Of a stretch of 64,000 nt of DNA, positions 27,784 to 36,411 are shown piece by piece. How positions within the stretch are numbered: the stretch's first letter is position 1; every line of letters starts with the position of its first letter. The position numbers were made by a program, and so were the translations under genes. The DNA comes from Dyella japonica A8. GTDB taxonomy: Bacteria; Pseudomonadota; Gammaproteobacteria; Xanthomonadales; Rhodanobacteraceae. Below the pieces are notes generated by a model. It was given only the letters and a program-made list of their open reading frames with translations. It made no database searches and was not told the origin of the DNA. Where the stretch lies: contig NZ_CP008884.1 in the NCBI RefSeq assembly GCF_000725385.1, forward strand, positions 1,860,001 to 1,924,000. Reading direction: 5' to 3'.

Positions 27784-28518
27784 TCAAACATCCCCATGCA
27801 ACGCTTGCAGCGCCGCGAGCGCGGCAAGCCCGGCCGTCTCCGTCCGCAGAATCCTCGGCCCCAGGCGCAGGCCAATAAAGCCGGCGTCGGTCAGCGCCGC
27901 CGTATCGCGTTGGCCCAGCCCACCCTCGGGGCCGACCACCAGCACGCCACCGGTCGCCGGGAACTTCAGCTCGCCCGGACGCTGCGTGCCCTCGGGCAGC
28001 AACGCCAGGCGCAGCGCGCCGTCCTGCGGAAGCTGCCGCAGCCACTGTTCCAGCGGCACGGCCGGCAGCACTTCGGGCACGCGGGCGCGGCCGCTTTGTT
28101 CGCAGGCGCTGGCCACCACGGCTTGCCAGTGGGCGAGTCGTTTTTCGGCGCGGCCAGCGTCCAGTTTCACTTCCGAACGTTCGGTCAGCAGCGGCACGAT
28201 GCGCGCCACGCCCAGTTCGGTGGCTTTCTGCACGATCAGGTCCATCTTTTCGCCACGGGCGACGCCCTGGGCGAGTGTCAGCGGCAGGGGGGATTCGTTG
28301 GCGACGGCCTGGGCGGCTTCCACCCGGACGTTGACGTCGCGCTTGCCCACCGACTGGATCACGGCGGGGTAATCGTGGCCGTCGCCGTTGAACAGGGTGA
28401 TGGGCGAGCCGGCCGTCAGTCGCAGCACGCGCGCCACGTGTTCGGCCGCCTGGGGTGGCAGGCCCAGTTCCTGGCCGACGGTGAGCGGTTGGTCGACGTG
28501 TATGCGAATCGTGCGCAT
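27784..28518 (-). CDS. rsmE: 16S rRNA (uracil1498-N3)-methyltransferase
   Basis: A 244-residue SPOUT-class enzyme (E. coli RsmE: 243) that methylates U1498 in the decoding centre. Motifs: MRTIRIHVDQPL at the start, QGVARGEKMDLIVQKATELGV in the middle, and the knot VVGPEGGLGQRDTAALTDAGF with LGPRILRTETAGLAAL. Start ATG 28518 is preferred to an in-frame ATG 16 codons upstream because the family begins here. Confidence 0.97.
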   Translation of the reverse strand: MRTIRIHVDQPLTVGQELGLPPQAAEHVARVLRLTAGSPITLFNGDGHDYPAVIQSVGKRDVNVRVEAAQAVANESPLPLTLAQGVARGEKMDLIVQKATELGVARIVPLLTERSEVKLDAGRAEKRLAHWQAVVASACEQSGRARVPEVLPAVPLEQWLRQLPQDGALRLALLPEGTQRPGELKFPATGGVLVVGPEGGLGQRDTAALTDAGFIGLRLGPRILRTETAGLAALAALQALHGDV

Positions 28519-28692
28519 GAAGCGTTTTGGCAGGGTGGAAAGGCAAAAAGCATAGCCGACCGGCACGGCATCGTCCCATGGTGGCTGCGACCGTTCGGCT
28601 GAACGAGGGGGAGATGCCGCGTTGGCGGCATTTGCCAGCCGGGCGGTGCCGGCGCAGCATGTGCATATCCCCCTAATCTCCGGAGGTGGGCC

Positions 28693-29019
28693 ATGGTCAG
28701 CAAATCCCTTCTCGTCCTTGCCATCGCGCTGGGTGTCACCTCGGTCGCCATGGCACAGCAGGAACCGGCCGCCGGTGCGACGGACCCGTCAAGCCAGCAG
28801 CAGAATGCGGTGCACAAGGATCCGTCGCAGACCCCGCTGAAACCCGGCAACCGCAATTGCATCCAGAGCACCGGCAGCCTGATTCCGGCCAAGCCGGGCA
28901 CCTGCCTGCCAGTGGCGGGCCGCAGCTACACCCAGCAGGACATCCGCAACACGGGTCAGCAGGATACGGGCCGGGCGCTTGAGCAACTGGACCCGAGCAT
29001 TACCGTCCGCGGTCACTAA
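28693..29019 (+). CDS. small exported protein of unknown function
   Basis: A 108-residue protein with a signal peptide (MVSKSLLVLAIALGVTSVAMA, cleavage after AMA). The mature part is polar and Gln/Pro-rich with two Cys residues (NRNCIQSTGSLI, PGTCLPVAGRSY) that could form one disulphide. A strong GGAGGT ribosome site lies 7 bases before the ATG. It ends tail-to-tail with bioA, the stops sharing bases. I do not recognise the family. Confidence 0.75.
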   Translation: MVSKSLLVLAIALGVTSVAMAQQEPAAGATDPSSQQQNAVHKDPSQTPLKPGNRNCIQSTGSLIPAKPGTCLPVAGRSYTQQDIRNTGQQDTGRALEQLDPSITVRGH

Positions 29020-30374
29020 GCAACAGCGCGCTCGATGCCGGCGATGGCGGTATCGACCAGATGATCGATCTCGTCCGTGCTCACGACGTAGGGCGGCATG
29101 AAGTAGATGATGTCGCCCAGCGGGCGCAGTAGCGCCTCGTGCTCGAGTCCATGCAGGTAGACGCGCAGGCCACGCCGTTCCAGTGAGGGGAACGGCGTGC
29201 GGGTGGTTTTGTCTGCGACCAGTTCCACGGCGGCGATCATGCCGGTCTGCCTCACGTCCGCCACATGGGGATGATCGCGTAACGGCGCCAGACGCTTGGC
29301 CAGGTGCGCGGACAGTACGCGATTGCGCTCGAGCACGGGCTCGTCGCGGAAGATCCGCAGCGTTTCCAGCGCCACGCGGCAGGCGAGCGGGTTGCCCGTA
29401 TAGCTGTGCGAGTGGAGAAAGGCCTTGCCCGCGCTGTATTCGGCGTAGAACGCCTCGTAGACCTGCGTGGTGGTAAGCACCGCCGACAGCGGCAGGAAGC
29501 CACCGGTGAGGCCCTTGGACAGGCACATGAAATCCGGCGCGACATGGGCCTGCTCGCACGCGAACAGCGTACCGGTGCGTCCGAACCCGACGGCGATTTC
29601 GTCGGCGATGAAATGCACGTTGTAGGTATCGCAGAGGCGGCGCAGGCCGGCGAGGTAATCGGGGTGGTACATGCGCATGCCGCCCGCGCATTGCACCAGA
29701 GGCTCCACGATGACGGCGCACACTTCGTGCGCGTGTTCTTCCAGCAGCTGCCGGAGTTCATCGAGTCGACGCTGTGCTACGTCGCTGGCGCTTTCGCCCG
29801 GATGCGCCTCGTACGTGTCCGCCGAAGGCGCCAGGATCGGCGTGAGCAGCAGCGGCGCATACGTCTTGCGGTAAAGGGCCACGTCGCTGACCGAGAGCGC
29901 GCCCAGCGTTTCACCGTGGTAACTGCCGGTGAGCGCGATGAAGCGGGTCTTCTCGCCGTGCCCCTGGTTGAGCCAGTAGTGGAAGCTCATCTTCAGCGCC
30001 ACTTCGATGGCGGCCGAACCGTTGTCCGCGTAGAACACCCGATCCAGCCCGGGCGGTGTCACGCGCACCAGCTCCTCGGCCAGGGTCACCGCGGGCTCAT
30101 GCGTAAAGCCGGCGAAGATCACGTGCTCCAGCGTGCCGGCCTGCTCGGCGAGCGCCGCCGCCAAGCGCGGGTTGGCATGGCCGAACAGGTTGGTCCACCA
30201 CGAGCTGATGCCGTCCAGATAGCGGCGGCCGCTCGTATCGATGAGCCACGCACCCTCGCCACGGGCGATCGGCACCATGGGCACCGTGCGGTGGTCATAC
30301 ATCTGCGTGCAGGGATGCCAGAGCAGGTCAAGGTCGCGACGTACCAGTGCGTCGCCAGCAGGAAATGCGTTCAT
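29016..30374 (-). CDS. bioA: adenosylmethionine-8-amino-7-oxononanoate aminotransferase
   Basis: A 452-residue PLP-dependent enzyme of biotin synthesis converting KAPA to DAPA with S-adenosylmethionine as amino donor. Motifs: LWHPCTQMYDH at the N-terminus (a BioA hallmark), GSYHGETLGALSVSD, DEIAVGFGRTGTLFACE, and PLP-lysine in CLSKGLTGG (~residue 285). ATG 30374 gives the normal BioA start; ATG 30419 upstream adds 15 residues and cannot be excluded. No other bio gene is adjacent. It is divergent from gspN. Confidence 0.95.
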   Translation of the reverse strand: MNAFPAGDALVRRDLDLLWHPCTQMYDHRTVPMVPIARGEGAWLIDTSGRRYLDGISSWWTNLFGHANPRLAAALAEQAGTLEHVIFAGFTHEPAVTLAEELVRVTPPGLDRVFYADNGSAAIEVALKMSFHYWLNQGHGEKTRFIALTGSYHGETLGALSVSDVALYRKTYAPLLLTPILAPSADTYEAHPGESASDVAQRRLDELRQLLEEHAHEVCAVIVEPLVQCAGGMRMYHPDYLAGLRRLCDTYNVHFIADEIAVGFGRTGTLFACEQAHVAPDFMCLSKGLTGGFLPLSAVLTTTQVYEAFYAEYSAGKAFLHSHSYTGNPLACRVALETLRIFRDEPVLERNRVLSAHLAKRLAPLRDHPHVADVRQTGMIAAVELVADKTTRTPFPSLERRGLRVYLHGLEHEALLRPLGDIIYFMPPYVVSTDEIDHLVDTAIAGIERAVA

Positions 30375-30436
30375 CGGGCTATGATCGGCGTTTCGAGCGT
30401 GCTCGCTCAAGTCTTGCATCCTGACTGGGAGCCGAT

Positions 30437-31222
30437 TTGAAGGTCTGGCGTACCGCACTCATTGGCCTTGCGACCCTGCTGCTGGCGGGTTCGGCGATGG
30501 TTTGGTTCCTGCCTGCCCGTTGGGTGCTCCCATGGCTTCAGGCGCGGCTGAATGGCGCGCAGCTGCATGACGTCAGCGGTCTTGTGTGGGATGGCCGGGC
30601 CGGGCAGGTGGTGACGGCCAAGGGCGAGGGCCTGGGGGCGCTGCAATGGCAGCTGTCGCGCCTGGCCTTGCTGGGTGACAACCGGTTGCATGTGGAACTG
30701 CATGGCCCGCGCATCGATTTCGCGGGCAACATGACCGGCAGGCAAAGTTCGGAAGCCGTCTGGACGGACGTCCAAATGCGCCTCGACCTCGACGTATTCG
30801 GCGCGGCTCCGCTGGTACTGGGCGGCTTGCCGCGCGGCACGCTGCGGGCGACCGCAAGCCGGATCCAGCTGCGCGGCGGCTGGCCGTGGTCGCTGGATAC
30901 GCGCGTGCAATGGCAGGACGCCCTGCTGCGCGTGCCCCGGCAACAAGATCTGCCGCTGGGCAACCTGCATGCGGATCTGCGCGCGGTGAACGGCGTCATC
31001 GAGGGCCATCTGCAGGACGAGGGCGAAGGTCCGCTGCGCATCGATGGCCGCCTGCAGTTCAGCCCCCTCGCGCGCCGCTTCATCGCCGCGGCCGGGGCCA
31101 GGGGCCAGCAACCGGAGCTGCAGCGCTGGCTGACAGCCTTCGGCACCACCGACGCCGAAGGCGTCACGCACATCAACTACAGCGGTGGCCTTGCCGCCGC
31201 CATCCACGGGGAGAAACGATGA
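30437..31222 (+). CDS. gspN: type II secretion system protein N
   Basis: A 261-residue protein with one N-terminal helix (~7-27) and a periplasmic beta-rich remainder. LHDVSGLVWDGRAGQV near residue 45 and the repeated beta pattern (VELHGPRIDF, GTLRATASRIQLRGG) fit GspN/XpsN of the type II secretion complex. No other gsp gene is in the window, so it is detached from any secretion operon here. Start is TTG 30437 behind a GGGAG site. Its stop overlaps the next start by 4 bp. Confidence 0.8.
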   Translation: MKVWRTALIGLATLLLAGSAMVWFLPARWVLPWLQARLNGAQLHDVSGLVWDGRAGQVVTAKGEGLGALQWQLSRLALLGDNRLHVELHGPRIDFAGNMTGRQSSEAVWTDVQMRLDLDVFGAAPLVLGGLPRGTLRATASRIQLRGGWPWSLDTRVQWQDALLRVPRQQDLPLGNLHADLRAVNGVIEGHLQDEGEGPLRIDGRLQFSPLARRFIAAAGARGQQPELQRWLTAFGTTDAEGVTHINYSGGLAAAIHGEKR

Positions 31223-32001
31223 GCGGACTGGACCTGCCCAAGGCGCTCGACGCCGCCCGCGAGGCCGCCGAGGCCGCTGGCGTGGTGCTGAGGCACTACT
31301 GGCGCAAGGGTGTGGCGGTGGAACTCAAGAGCGACGACACGCCGGTCACCGTGGCCGATCGCGAGGCCGAGCTCGCCATCCGCGAGATCCTGCAGAAGGC
31401 GCTGCCGCAGGCCTCGATCTACGGTGAGGAATTCGGTCGCGACGACGACAACCACGACCTGCTGTGGATGGTCGATCCGCTGGATGGCACCAAGAGCTTC
31501 GTGCGCCGCACGCCGTTCTTCTCCACGCAGATCGCACTGATGCACCGTGGCGAACTGGTGCTGGGCGTATCGAGCGCGCCGGTGTATGGCGAAACCATGT
31601 GGGCCACGGCGGGTGGTGGCGCGTGGTTCGACGGCGAGCCGGTCCGCGTGGCCACCACCGACGAGCTGGCCAAGGCTTCCATCTCCACCGGCAACGTCAA
31701 GACACTGACCCGGGATGCACGCTGGCATGCGCTCGGCGCGATGATCCGCGACAGCAACCGCATCCGCGGCTATGGCGATTTCTGCCATTACCACCTGCTG
31801 GCGCGCGGCGCCCTGGATTTGGTGATCGAGTCCGACGTGAACATCCTCGACGTGGCGGCGCTGGCCGTCATCGTGCGCGAGGCGGGCGGTGTCTTCACCG
31901 ATCTCGACGGCAAGGCGCCCACGCTCGACACCACCAGCGTACTGGCGGGCACGCCGGCCATTCACGCGCTGGCGCTCGATCGATTCTCGACACCGCATTG
32001 A
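31219..32001 (+). CDS. inositol monophosphatase-family phosphatase (HisN-like histidinol-phosphatase)
   Basis: A 260-residue Mg/Li-sensitive phosphatase. Metal ligands are in YGEEFG (~residue 72), DPLDGTKSF (~90) and the later ESDVNILDVAALAVIVREAGG. Close relatives are called histidinol-phosphatase HisN in Xanthomonadales and actinobacteria; inositol monophosphatase or another sugar-phosphate phosphatase is also possible. It overlaps gspN by 4 bp and is the first of two IMPase-fold genes within 2 kb, the other being cysQ. Confidence 0.85.
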   Translation: MSGLDLPKALDAAREAAEAAGVVLRHYWRKGVAVELKSDDTPVTVADREAELAIREILQKALPQASIYGEEFGRDDDNHDLLWMVDPLDGTKSFVRRTPFFSTQIALMHRGELVLGVSSAPVYGETMWATAGGGAWFDGEPVRVATTDELAKASISTGNVKTLTRDARWHALGAMIRDSNRIRGYGDFCHYHLLARGALDLVIESDVNILDVAALAVIVREAGGVFTDLDGKAPTLDTTSVLAGTPAIHALALDRFSTPH

Positions 32002-32010
32002 GGAACCGTC

Positions 32011-32355
32011 ATGGACGACCTGATCCCCGTTTACTCCGTCCTCGTCGGCACCGTGCCGATGTTTGTCGCCGCCATCGTCGGCATCGTGATGGCGGGCGTG
32101 TACTGGGCCCGGGCGCGCAAGCCGGCCCTGCTTCTGCTGGTGGCCTGCGTGCTGCAGGTGTTGCTCATTCTTGCGCAATCGATGATGACGGGCTGGTACA
32201 TCCCCCACCTGATGCATGAGGGCACGATGTCCACGACCCAGTTGTTCATCACGCTATGGGCCGTGGCCAGCAGCCTGCTTCAAGCCATCGCCCTTGGCCT
32301 GATGATCTGGGCCGTGTTCAGCGGCCGCAGCCACGCCGCGCCGACGCCCCGCTGA
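32011..32355 (+). CDS. small membrane protein of unknown function
   Basis: A 114-residue protein with three predicted membrane helices (~7-30, ~37-55, ~72-97) and a short polar tail. No motif is recognised. ATG 32011 has a GAGGAAC site and follows the HisN-like stop by 9 bp, so it is in the same transcript. Confidence 0.8.
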   Translation: MDDLIPVYSVLVGTVPMFVAAIVGIVMAGVYWARARKPALLLLVACVLQVLLILAQSMMTGWYIPHLMHEGTMSTTQLFITLWAVASSLLQAIALGLMIWAVFSGRSHAAPTPR

Positions 32356-32376
32356 CCCGCGCGCTACAATCGACCG

Positions 32377-32934
32377 ATGCGAAAGCCACCGATCATCCAT
32401 GCCACCCGGGACGTGCACGACAGCAGCTTCCTGCGCGTCGAGCAGCTCGATCTCGAATTCTCCAATGGCGAGCGCCGCACCTACGAGCGCCTGAAAGGCA
32501 GTGGCCTGGGTGCCGTGATCATCGTGCCGATGATCGACGATGAGACCGTGCTGCTGGTGCGCGAGTACGGTGCGGGCGTCGGCCGCTACGAGCTGAGCCT
32601 GCCCAAGGGGCGCCTGGACCGCGACGAAACGGTAGAGCAGGGCGCCGACCGCGAGCTCAAGGAAGAAGTCGGCTACGGCGCACGCAAGCTCCGGATCCTG
32701 CACAACCTGTCGCTGTCGCCGTCGTACATGACCCACATGGCGCACGTGGTGCTCGCGCAGGATCTGTATCCGGAACGGCTGGAGGGTGACGAGCCCGAGG
32801 AACTCGAAGTGGTTCCCTGGAAGCTGGCTGACCTGCATACCCTGGTCGCCCGCGACGACGTCACCGAAGGCCGTTCCATCGCCGCACTCTTCATGGCCCG
32901 CGAATACCTCGCCGGCCGCTTCTCGCCGACATGA
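32377..32934 (+). CDS. nudE: ADP compounds hydrolase NudE
   Basis: A 185-residue Nudix hydrolase that splits ADP-ribose, Ap3A and NADH-type substrates. The Nudix box runs from GRLDRDETVE to RELKEEVGYG (~residues 72-95), matching G-x5-E-x7-REUxEExGU. NudE-type features are VREYGAGVGRYELSLPKG before the box and LSLSPSYMTHMAHVVLA after it. It overlaps cysQ by 4 bp, the conserved nudE-cysQ pairing seen in pseudomonads. Confidence 0.93.
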   Translation: MRKPPIIHATRDVHDSSFLRVEQLDLEFSNGERRTYERLKGSGLGAVIIVPMIDDETVLLVREYGAGVGRYELSLPKGRLDRDETVEQGADRELKEEVGYGARKLRILHNLSLSPSYMTHMAHVVLAQDLYPERLEGDEPEELEVVPWKLADLHTLVARDDVTEGRSIAALFMAREYLAGRFSPT

Positions 32935-33758
32935 CCCCAGCCCCCTTTTCCGCCTTGTTGCAACACGTTGCCACCATCGCCCGCGACGCGGGTGAGGCCA
33001 TCCTTGTCGTCTACGGCGAAGACTTCGAAGTCGAGCGCAAGCAGGATCACTCGCCGGTCACGGCAGCCGATCTCGCCGCGCAGCGCGTGATCACCGCCGG
33101 CCTCGCCGCGCTGGACGACGCATTACCCGTCATTTCCGAGGAAGCCCGCGCCGCGCCATGGTCGCAGCGGCGCGAGTGGAGCCGCTACTGGCTGGTCGAT
33201 CCGCTGGATGGCACGCGCGAATTCATCAAGCGCAACGGCGAGTTCACGGTGAACATCGCGCTGATCGAAAACCACGAGTCGGTCCTGGGCGTGGTGCTCG
33301 CCCCGGTCACGGGCGAACTCTATGCGGCGGCGCGCGGCCAAGGCGCGTGGTTGCAGCGTGCCGCGGGCGCCGCGTGGGAACGCATCGCCACCCGCGGGAT
33401 GGTCGAGCCCGCCACCGTGGCGGGTAGCCGCTCGCACGGCGGATCGGGCACGGCCTTGCTGCAGCAGCTGATCGGGAACGACTACGCGTCGATGCCGCTG
33501 GGGTCGTCGCTCAAGTTCTGCCTGGTGGCGCGTGGCGAGGCGGATGTCTATCTGCGCCGGGGCGCCACCAGCGAATGGGATACCGCCGCCGCGCAGAGCG
33601 TGCTGGAAGAAGCCGGCGGCGCGGTGCTCGACCTTGCCGGCGATCCTTTGCGCTACAACCGTGGCGATTCGTTGATCAATCCCGAATTCATCGCCGTGGG
33701 CGACGTCTCCATCGACTGGAAGGGGCGCCTGCAGGCCGCCGATCTGGACGTTTCATGA
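32931..33758 (+). CDS. cysQ: 3'(2'),5'-bisphosphate nucleotidase
   Basis: A 275-residue IMPase-fold enzyme that hydrolyses PAP to AMP, relieving inhibition of sulfate assimilation. Motifs: PVISEEAR (~residue 67), LVDPLDGTREFIKRNGEF (~87) and EWDTAAAQSVLEEAGGAV (~215). The RGATSEWDTAA form is characteristic of CysQ. It overlaps both neighbours by 4 bp (nudE and mazG), giving a coupled nudE-cysQ-mazG unit. Confidence 0.95.
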   Translation: MTPAPFSALLQHVATIARDAGEAILVVYGEDFEVERKQDHSPVTAADLAAQRVITAGLAALDDALPVISEEARAAPWSQRREWSRYWLVDPLDGTREFIKRNGEFTVNIALIENHESVLGVVLAPVTGELYAAARGQGAWLQRAAGAAWERIATRGMVEPATVAGSRSHGGSGTALLQQLIGNDYASMPLGSSLKFCLVARGEADVYLRRGATSEWDTAAAQSVLEEAGGAVLDLAGDPLRYNRGDSLINPEFIAVGDVSIDWKGRLQAADLDVS

Positions 33759-34570
33759 GCGACCACCGGCAGCACAGCATGGATGACCTGCTCGCCATCA
33801 TGGCGCGCCTGCGCGATCCGCAGACGGGTTGCCCCTGGGATGTGCAGCAGGATTTCTCCACCATCGCGCCGTACACCATCGAAGAAGCGTACGAGGTGGC
33901 CGACGCCATCGACCGCAAGGACTGGCCAGACCTGCGCGACGAGCTGGGCGACCTGCTGTTGCAGGTGGTGTTCCATGCGCAGATGGCCAAGGAGGCGCGC
34001 CTGTTCGAGTTTGCCGACGTGGCGCATGCGATCAGCGACAAGATGCTGCGTCGTCATCCGCATGTGTTCGGCGACGAAAACTATGATGACCTCGACGCGC
34101 AGAAGCAGGGTTGGGAAGACATCAAGGCCGCCGAACGCGCCGCCAAGGGCGAGCAGCACGATGACAGCGCACTGGCCGGCGTTTCGCGCGGTTTGCCCGA
34201 ATGGAAGCGCGCGCTGAAATTGCAGGAACGCGCGGCGAAGGTGGGCTTTGACTGGCCCGACGAACAGCCCGTGCTGGACAAGCTGCTGGAAGAAGTGGGC
34301 GAGGTGCGCGCGGAGTTCGCCAATGGCCGCGACCGGCAGCGGCTGCAGGATGAGATCGGCGACGTCCTGTTCGTCGTGGTCAACCTGGCGCGACATGCCG
34401 GCGTGGATTTCTCGCAGGCACTGCGTCATGCGAACGCGAAGTTCGAACGCCGTTTCCGCGCGATGGAGCGGATGGCCCACGCCGATGGCAAGCCGCTGCC
34501 GGAGCACGATCTCGCCTCGCAAGAGGCCTTGTGGCAGCAGGCCAAGCGTCTGGACGACACGGCTGCCTGA
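33755..34570 (+). CDS. mazG: nucleoside triphosphate pyrophosphohydrolase MazG
   Basis: A 271-residue enzyme hydrolysing NTPs/dNTPs to monophosphates and pyrophosphate. It has the signature MARLRDPQTGCPWDVQQDF, and two MazG helical units: EEAYEVADAIDR...DELGDLLLQVVFHAQMA, and EEVGEVRAEFANG...DEIGDVLFVVVNLAR, each with E-x-x-E and E-x-x-D metal ligands. Standard for the E. coli-type two-domain form. ATG 33755 overlaps the cysQ stop. Confidence 0.96.
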   Translation: MSDHRQHSMDDLLAIMARLRDPQTGCPWDVQQDFSTIAPYTIEEAYEVADAIDRKDWPDLRDELGDLLLQVVFHAQMAKEARLFEFADVAHAISDKMLRRHPHVFGDENYDDLDAQKQGWEDIKAAERAAKGEQHDDSALAGVSRGLPEWKRALKLQERAAKVGFDWPDEQPVLDKLLEEVGEVRAEFANGRDRQRLQDEIGDVLFVVVNLARHAGVDFSQALRHANAKFERRFRAMERMAHADGKPLPEHDLASQEALWQQAKRLDDTAA

Positions 34571-34597
34571 TCGTTCGCGGCGGCTGCTGGAAAAAAG

Positions 34598-34627
34598 GAG
34601 GCACGGGCTCTGGGGTTCCCGTGCCTC
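34598..34627 (-). terminator. Rho-independent terminator, minus-strand orientation
   Basis: A perfect 10-bp stem (GAGGCACGGG) with a 10-nt loop. The six A residues at 34591-34596 become a T-run on the minus strand, so it would end transcripts coming from the 34867-35415 gene. It could also slow transcription leaving mazG. Confidence 0.75.
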
Positions 34628-34711
34628 AGGGCAAAGCGCTGCCTGACGGCAGTGCCGTTGTTATTGTTCTTCCTTGGAGCGTGTTCCCGATTTCGCCCCG
34701 AATCTATTTTC

Positions 34712-34830
34712 CTCACCGTCATTCCCGCGAAGGCGGGAATCCAGCGTCTTTATGGGCCGCGAAAGGCACTGGATGACCAGCCATTCGGCTGTTGAAAGAC
34801 GCCTCCCGCCTTCGCGGGAATGACGGTGAG
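34712..34830. repeat. full REP pair (dispersed inverted-repeat element)
   Basis: Two arms, each a small hairpin (TTCCCGC GAAG GCGGGAA), in opposite orientation around a ~60-bp core. Outer ends CTCACCGTCATT and AATGACGGTGAG are exact complements. The core contains GACCAGCCATTCGGCTG, shared with the partial copy at 27317. Confidence 0.9.
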
Positions 34831-34866
34831 GGACATCGGCGTTTGCAGGAGATTGCAAACTGGCTC

Positions 34867-35415
34867 TTAGGGCTGGGGTGCCGGCTTGGCTTGGTTGCGG
34901 CGCTGCTCCCACTCGCTGCGCATCTTTTCGAACTCGGCGCGCCTTTTTGCTTCGTTGCCCAGGTTCTCGTCCAGGCTCTTGCGCAGCGTGGCAATGGCCT
35001 GGTCGGTGCTGGCCGGAGCGGATTGCAGGCGGGCGAGCTGGTGGTACACGTAGGTCCGCACGCGCGGGTCTTGCGATTTGGACAGCACGTCGTTGTAGAG
35101 CGCGGGCAGTTCCTTGGAACGCCCGCCTTCGCGATAAAGGTGCTCAAGGGCACGGAGGTCACCGATCACCGGCGATTCGGGGCCATCGAAGCCCATGCGG
35201 CCAAAGCCGGGGCGCCCGAAACCTGGGCCGGGGCCGGCAAAATCCGGGCCGCCTACCCAGTCGTCCGGCATGCCGTCACGGTCCATCGGGCCCGGCTTGC
35301 CAGGGGCGTTCTTGGCCGGCGGCGCCGGGTGGCCCGTTTCCTGGGCGATGACCAGCGAGGTCGCGCCGGCAACCAGCAGGGCGAGTGCGGAGGCGAGCAG
35401 TGTCTTGCGTTGCAT
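34867..35415 (-). CDS. exported protein of unknown function with C-terminal helical region
   Basis: A 182-residue protein with a signal peptide (MQRKTLLASALALLVAGATSLVIA). A Gly/Pro/Phe-rich stretch (~45-75, with FGRPGFGRMGF) precedes a helical part (~80-182) containing RALEHLYREGGRSKELPALYNDVL and ending in a charged coiled-coil-like segment. No enzyme motif. Start at ATG 35415 is chosen for the signal peptide. Divergent from the GSGD-repeat protein. Confidence 0.75.
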   Translation of the reverse strand: MQRKTLLASALALLVAGATSLVIAQETGHPAPPAKNAPGKPGPMDRDGMPDDWVGGPDFAGPGPGFGRPGFGRMGFDGPESPVIGDLRALEHLYREGGRSKELPALYNDVLSKSQDPRVRTYVYHQLARLQSAPASTDQAIATLRKSLDENLGNEAKRRAEFEKMRSEWEQRRNQAKPAPQP

Positions 35416-35546
35416 GGCAGGGGGTCTCCACGTCGGTACGTGAAGCCTCAAACGTTGTTTACGGGTACGCGTTGACGAGGGATGGCCTATAAACCTTTTT
35501 CGGCGCGGGGCCATCCAAGCCTCGTCCCGTCCACAAGGAGTCACCC

Positions 35547-36320
35547 ATGCGTCGTCTTTTTCTTGCCGTCCTGTTGTTTGTGCCGCTGGCTTCCCAGGCT
35601 GAAGATTGCAAGCACGAGGCGCCGCGCAATCTCACGCTCGACCTGGCCGGCGTGCGCGAGGTGGAGGTGGACCTGCACAGCCACGAGCTTCACCTCACGG
35701 GCAGCGATGGCGCCAACGGCGGCACGGTGACAGGGCGTGCCTGCGCGTCCGACGCCAAGCTGCTGGACGACCTTACCGTCACCCAGCGTCGCGAAGGCGA
35801 TCGCCTGATCGTGGAAGCGGGTGGCCACAGCCGCATCAACATCTCGCTGTTTGGCCACAGCTCCACCAGCCTGAAGCTGGACATGCAGATGCCTTCGCAG
35901 ATCCCCGTGGTGCTCAACGTCGGCTCCGGCGATGCATGGGTGACGGGCCTGAAGAAGCTCACCACCCAGGTGGGTTCGGGCGACGTGCACGTGAGCAGGA
36001 TCGGCGGACCGTTCGGGCTGAGCATCGGCTCGGGCGACGTCGACGCGAACGACGTTGACAGCCTCGACGTGGGCTCGGTGGGCTCGGGCGACCTGAAGAT
36101 CAATGGCGTGCGCGGCGATGCGCGCGTCGGCAGCATCGGTTCGGGCGACGTCAGCCTGCGTAATGTCGGCGGCAACGTACGGGTGGATACCCTGGGTTCG
36201 GGTGACCTCGTGGTGCGCGATGTGCAGGGCGACCTGACGGTCGGCGCGAAGGGCAGCGGCGACATCAACCACTCCGGCATCAAGGGCAAGGTGAGCGTGC
36301 CGCGTGATCGCGGTGACTGA
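35547..36320 (+). CDS. exported GSGD-repeat beta-helix protein (DUF4097/DUF2807-like)
   Basis: A 257-residue secreted protein with signal peptide MRRLFLAVLLFVPLASQA. From ~residue 128 it carries seven copies of a 15-20-residue repeat centred on GSGD (VGSGDAWV, VGSGDVHV, IGSGDVDA, VGSGDLKI, IGSGDVSL, LGSGDLVV, KGSGDINH). Such repeats build a right-handed beta-helix as in putative auto-adhesin and anti-sigma-type DUF2807/DUF4097 proteins. No catalytic motif. Probably a periplasmic or surface structural protein. AAGGAG ribosome site precedes the ATG. Confidence 0.82.
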   Translation: MRRLFLAVLLFVPLASQAEDCKHEAPRNLTLDLAGVREVEVDLHSHELHLTGSDGANGGTVTGRACASDAKLLDDLTVTQRREGDRLIVEAGGHSRINISLFGHSSTSLKLDMQMPSQIPVVLNVGSGDAWVTGLKKLTTQVGSGDVHVSRIGGPFGLSIGSGDVDANDVDSLDVGSVGSGDLKINGVRGDARVGSIGSGDVSLRNVGGNVRVDTLGSGDLVVRDVQGDLTVGAKGSGDINHSGIKGKVSVPRDRGD

Positions 36321-36355
36321 GCCTGCGATGGCAGGTCCGTGGAGTCTCGGTTAGC

Positions 36356-36385
36356 CCGTCATTCCCGCGAATGCGGGAATGACGG
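36356..36385. repeat. solo arm of the dispersed REP element
   Basis: A perfect 13-bp stem (CCGTCATTCCCGC) with a GAAT loop, located between convergent genes. It equals the outer part of one REP arm and may act as a bidirectional terminator. Confidence 0.85.
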
Positions 36386-36411
36386 ATAGGAGGGGCGCGG
36401 TGTCCGGTCCT

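Noticed and set aside
27575..28666. Several open frames across the repeat-rich spacer and antisense to rsmE
   Set aside because: They traverse the extragenic repeat and the reverse of rsmE; none has a ribosome site, signal peptide or known motif.
30437..31222. Complete type II secretion locus
   Set aside because: Only gspN is present; neighbours are phosphatase and nucleotide hydrolase genes.
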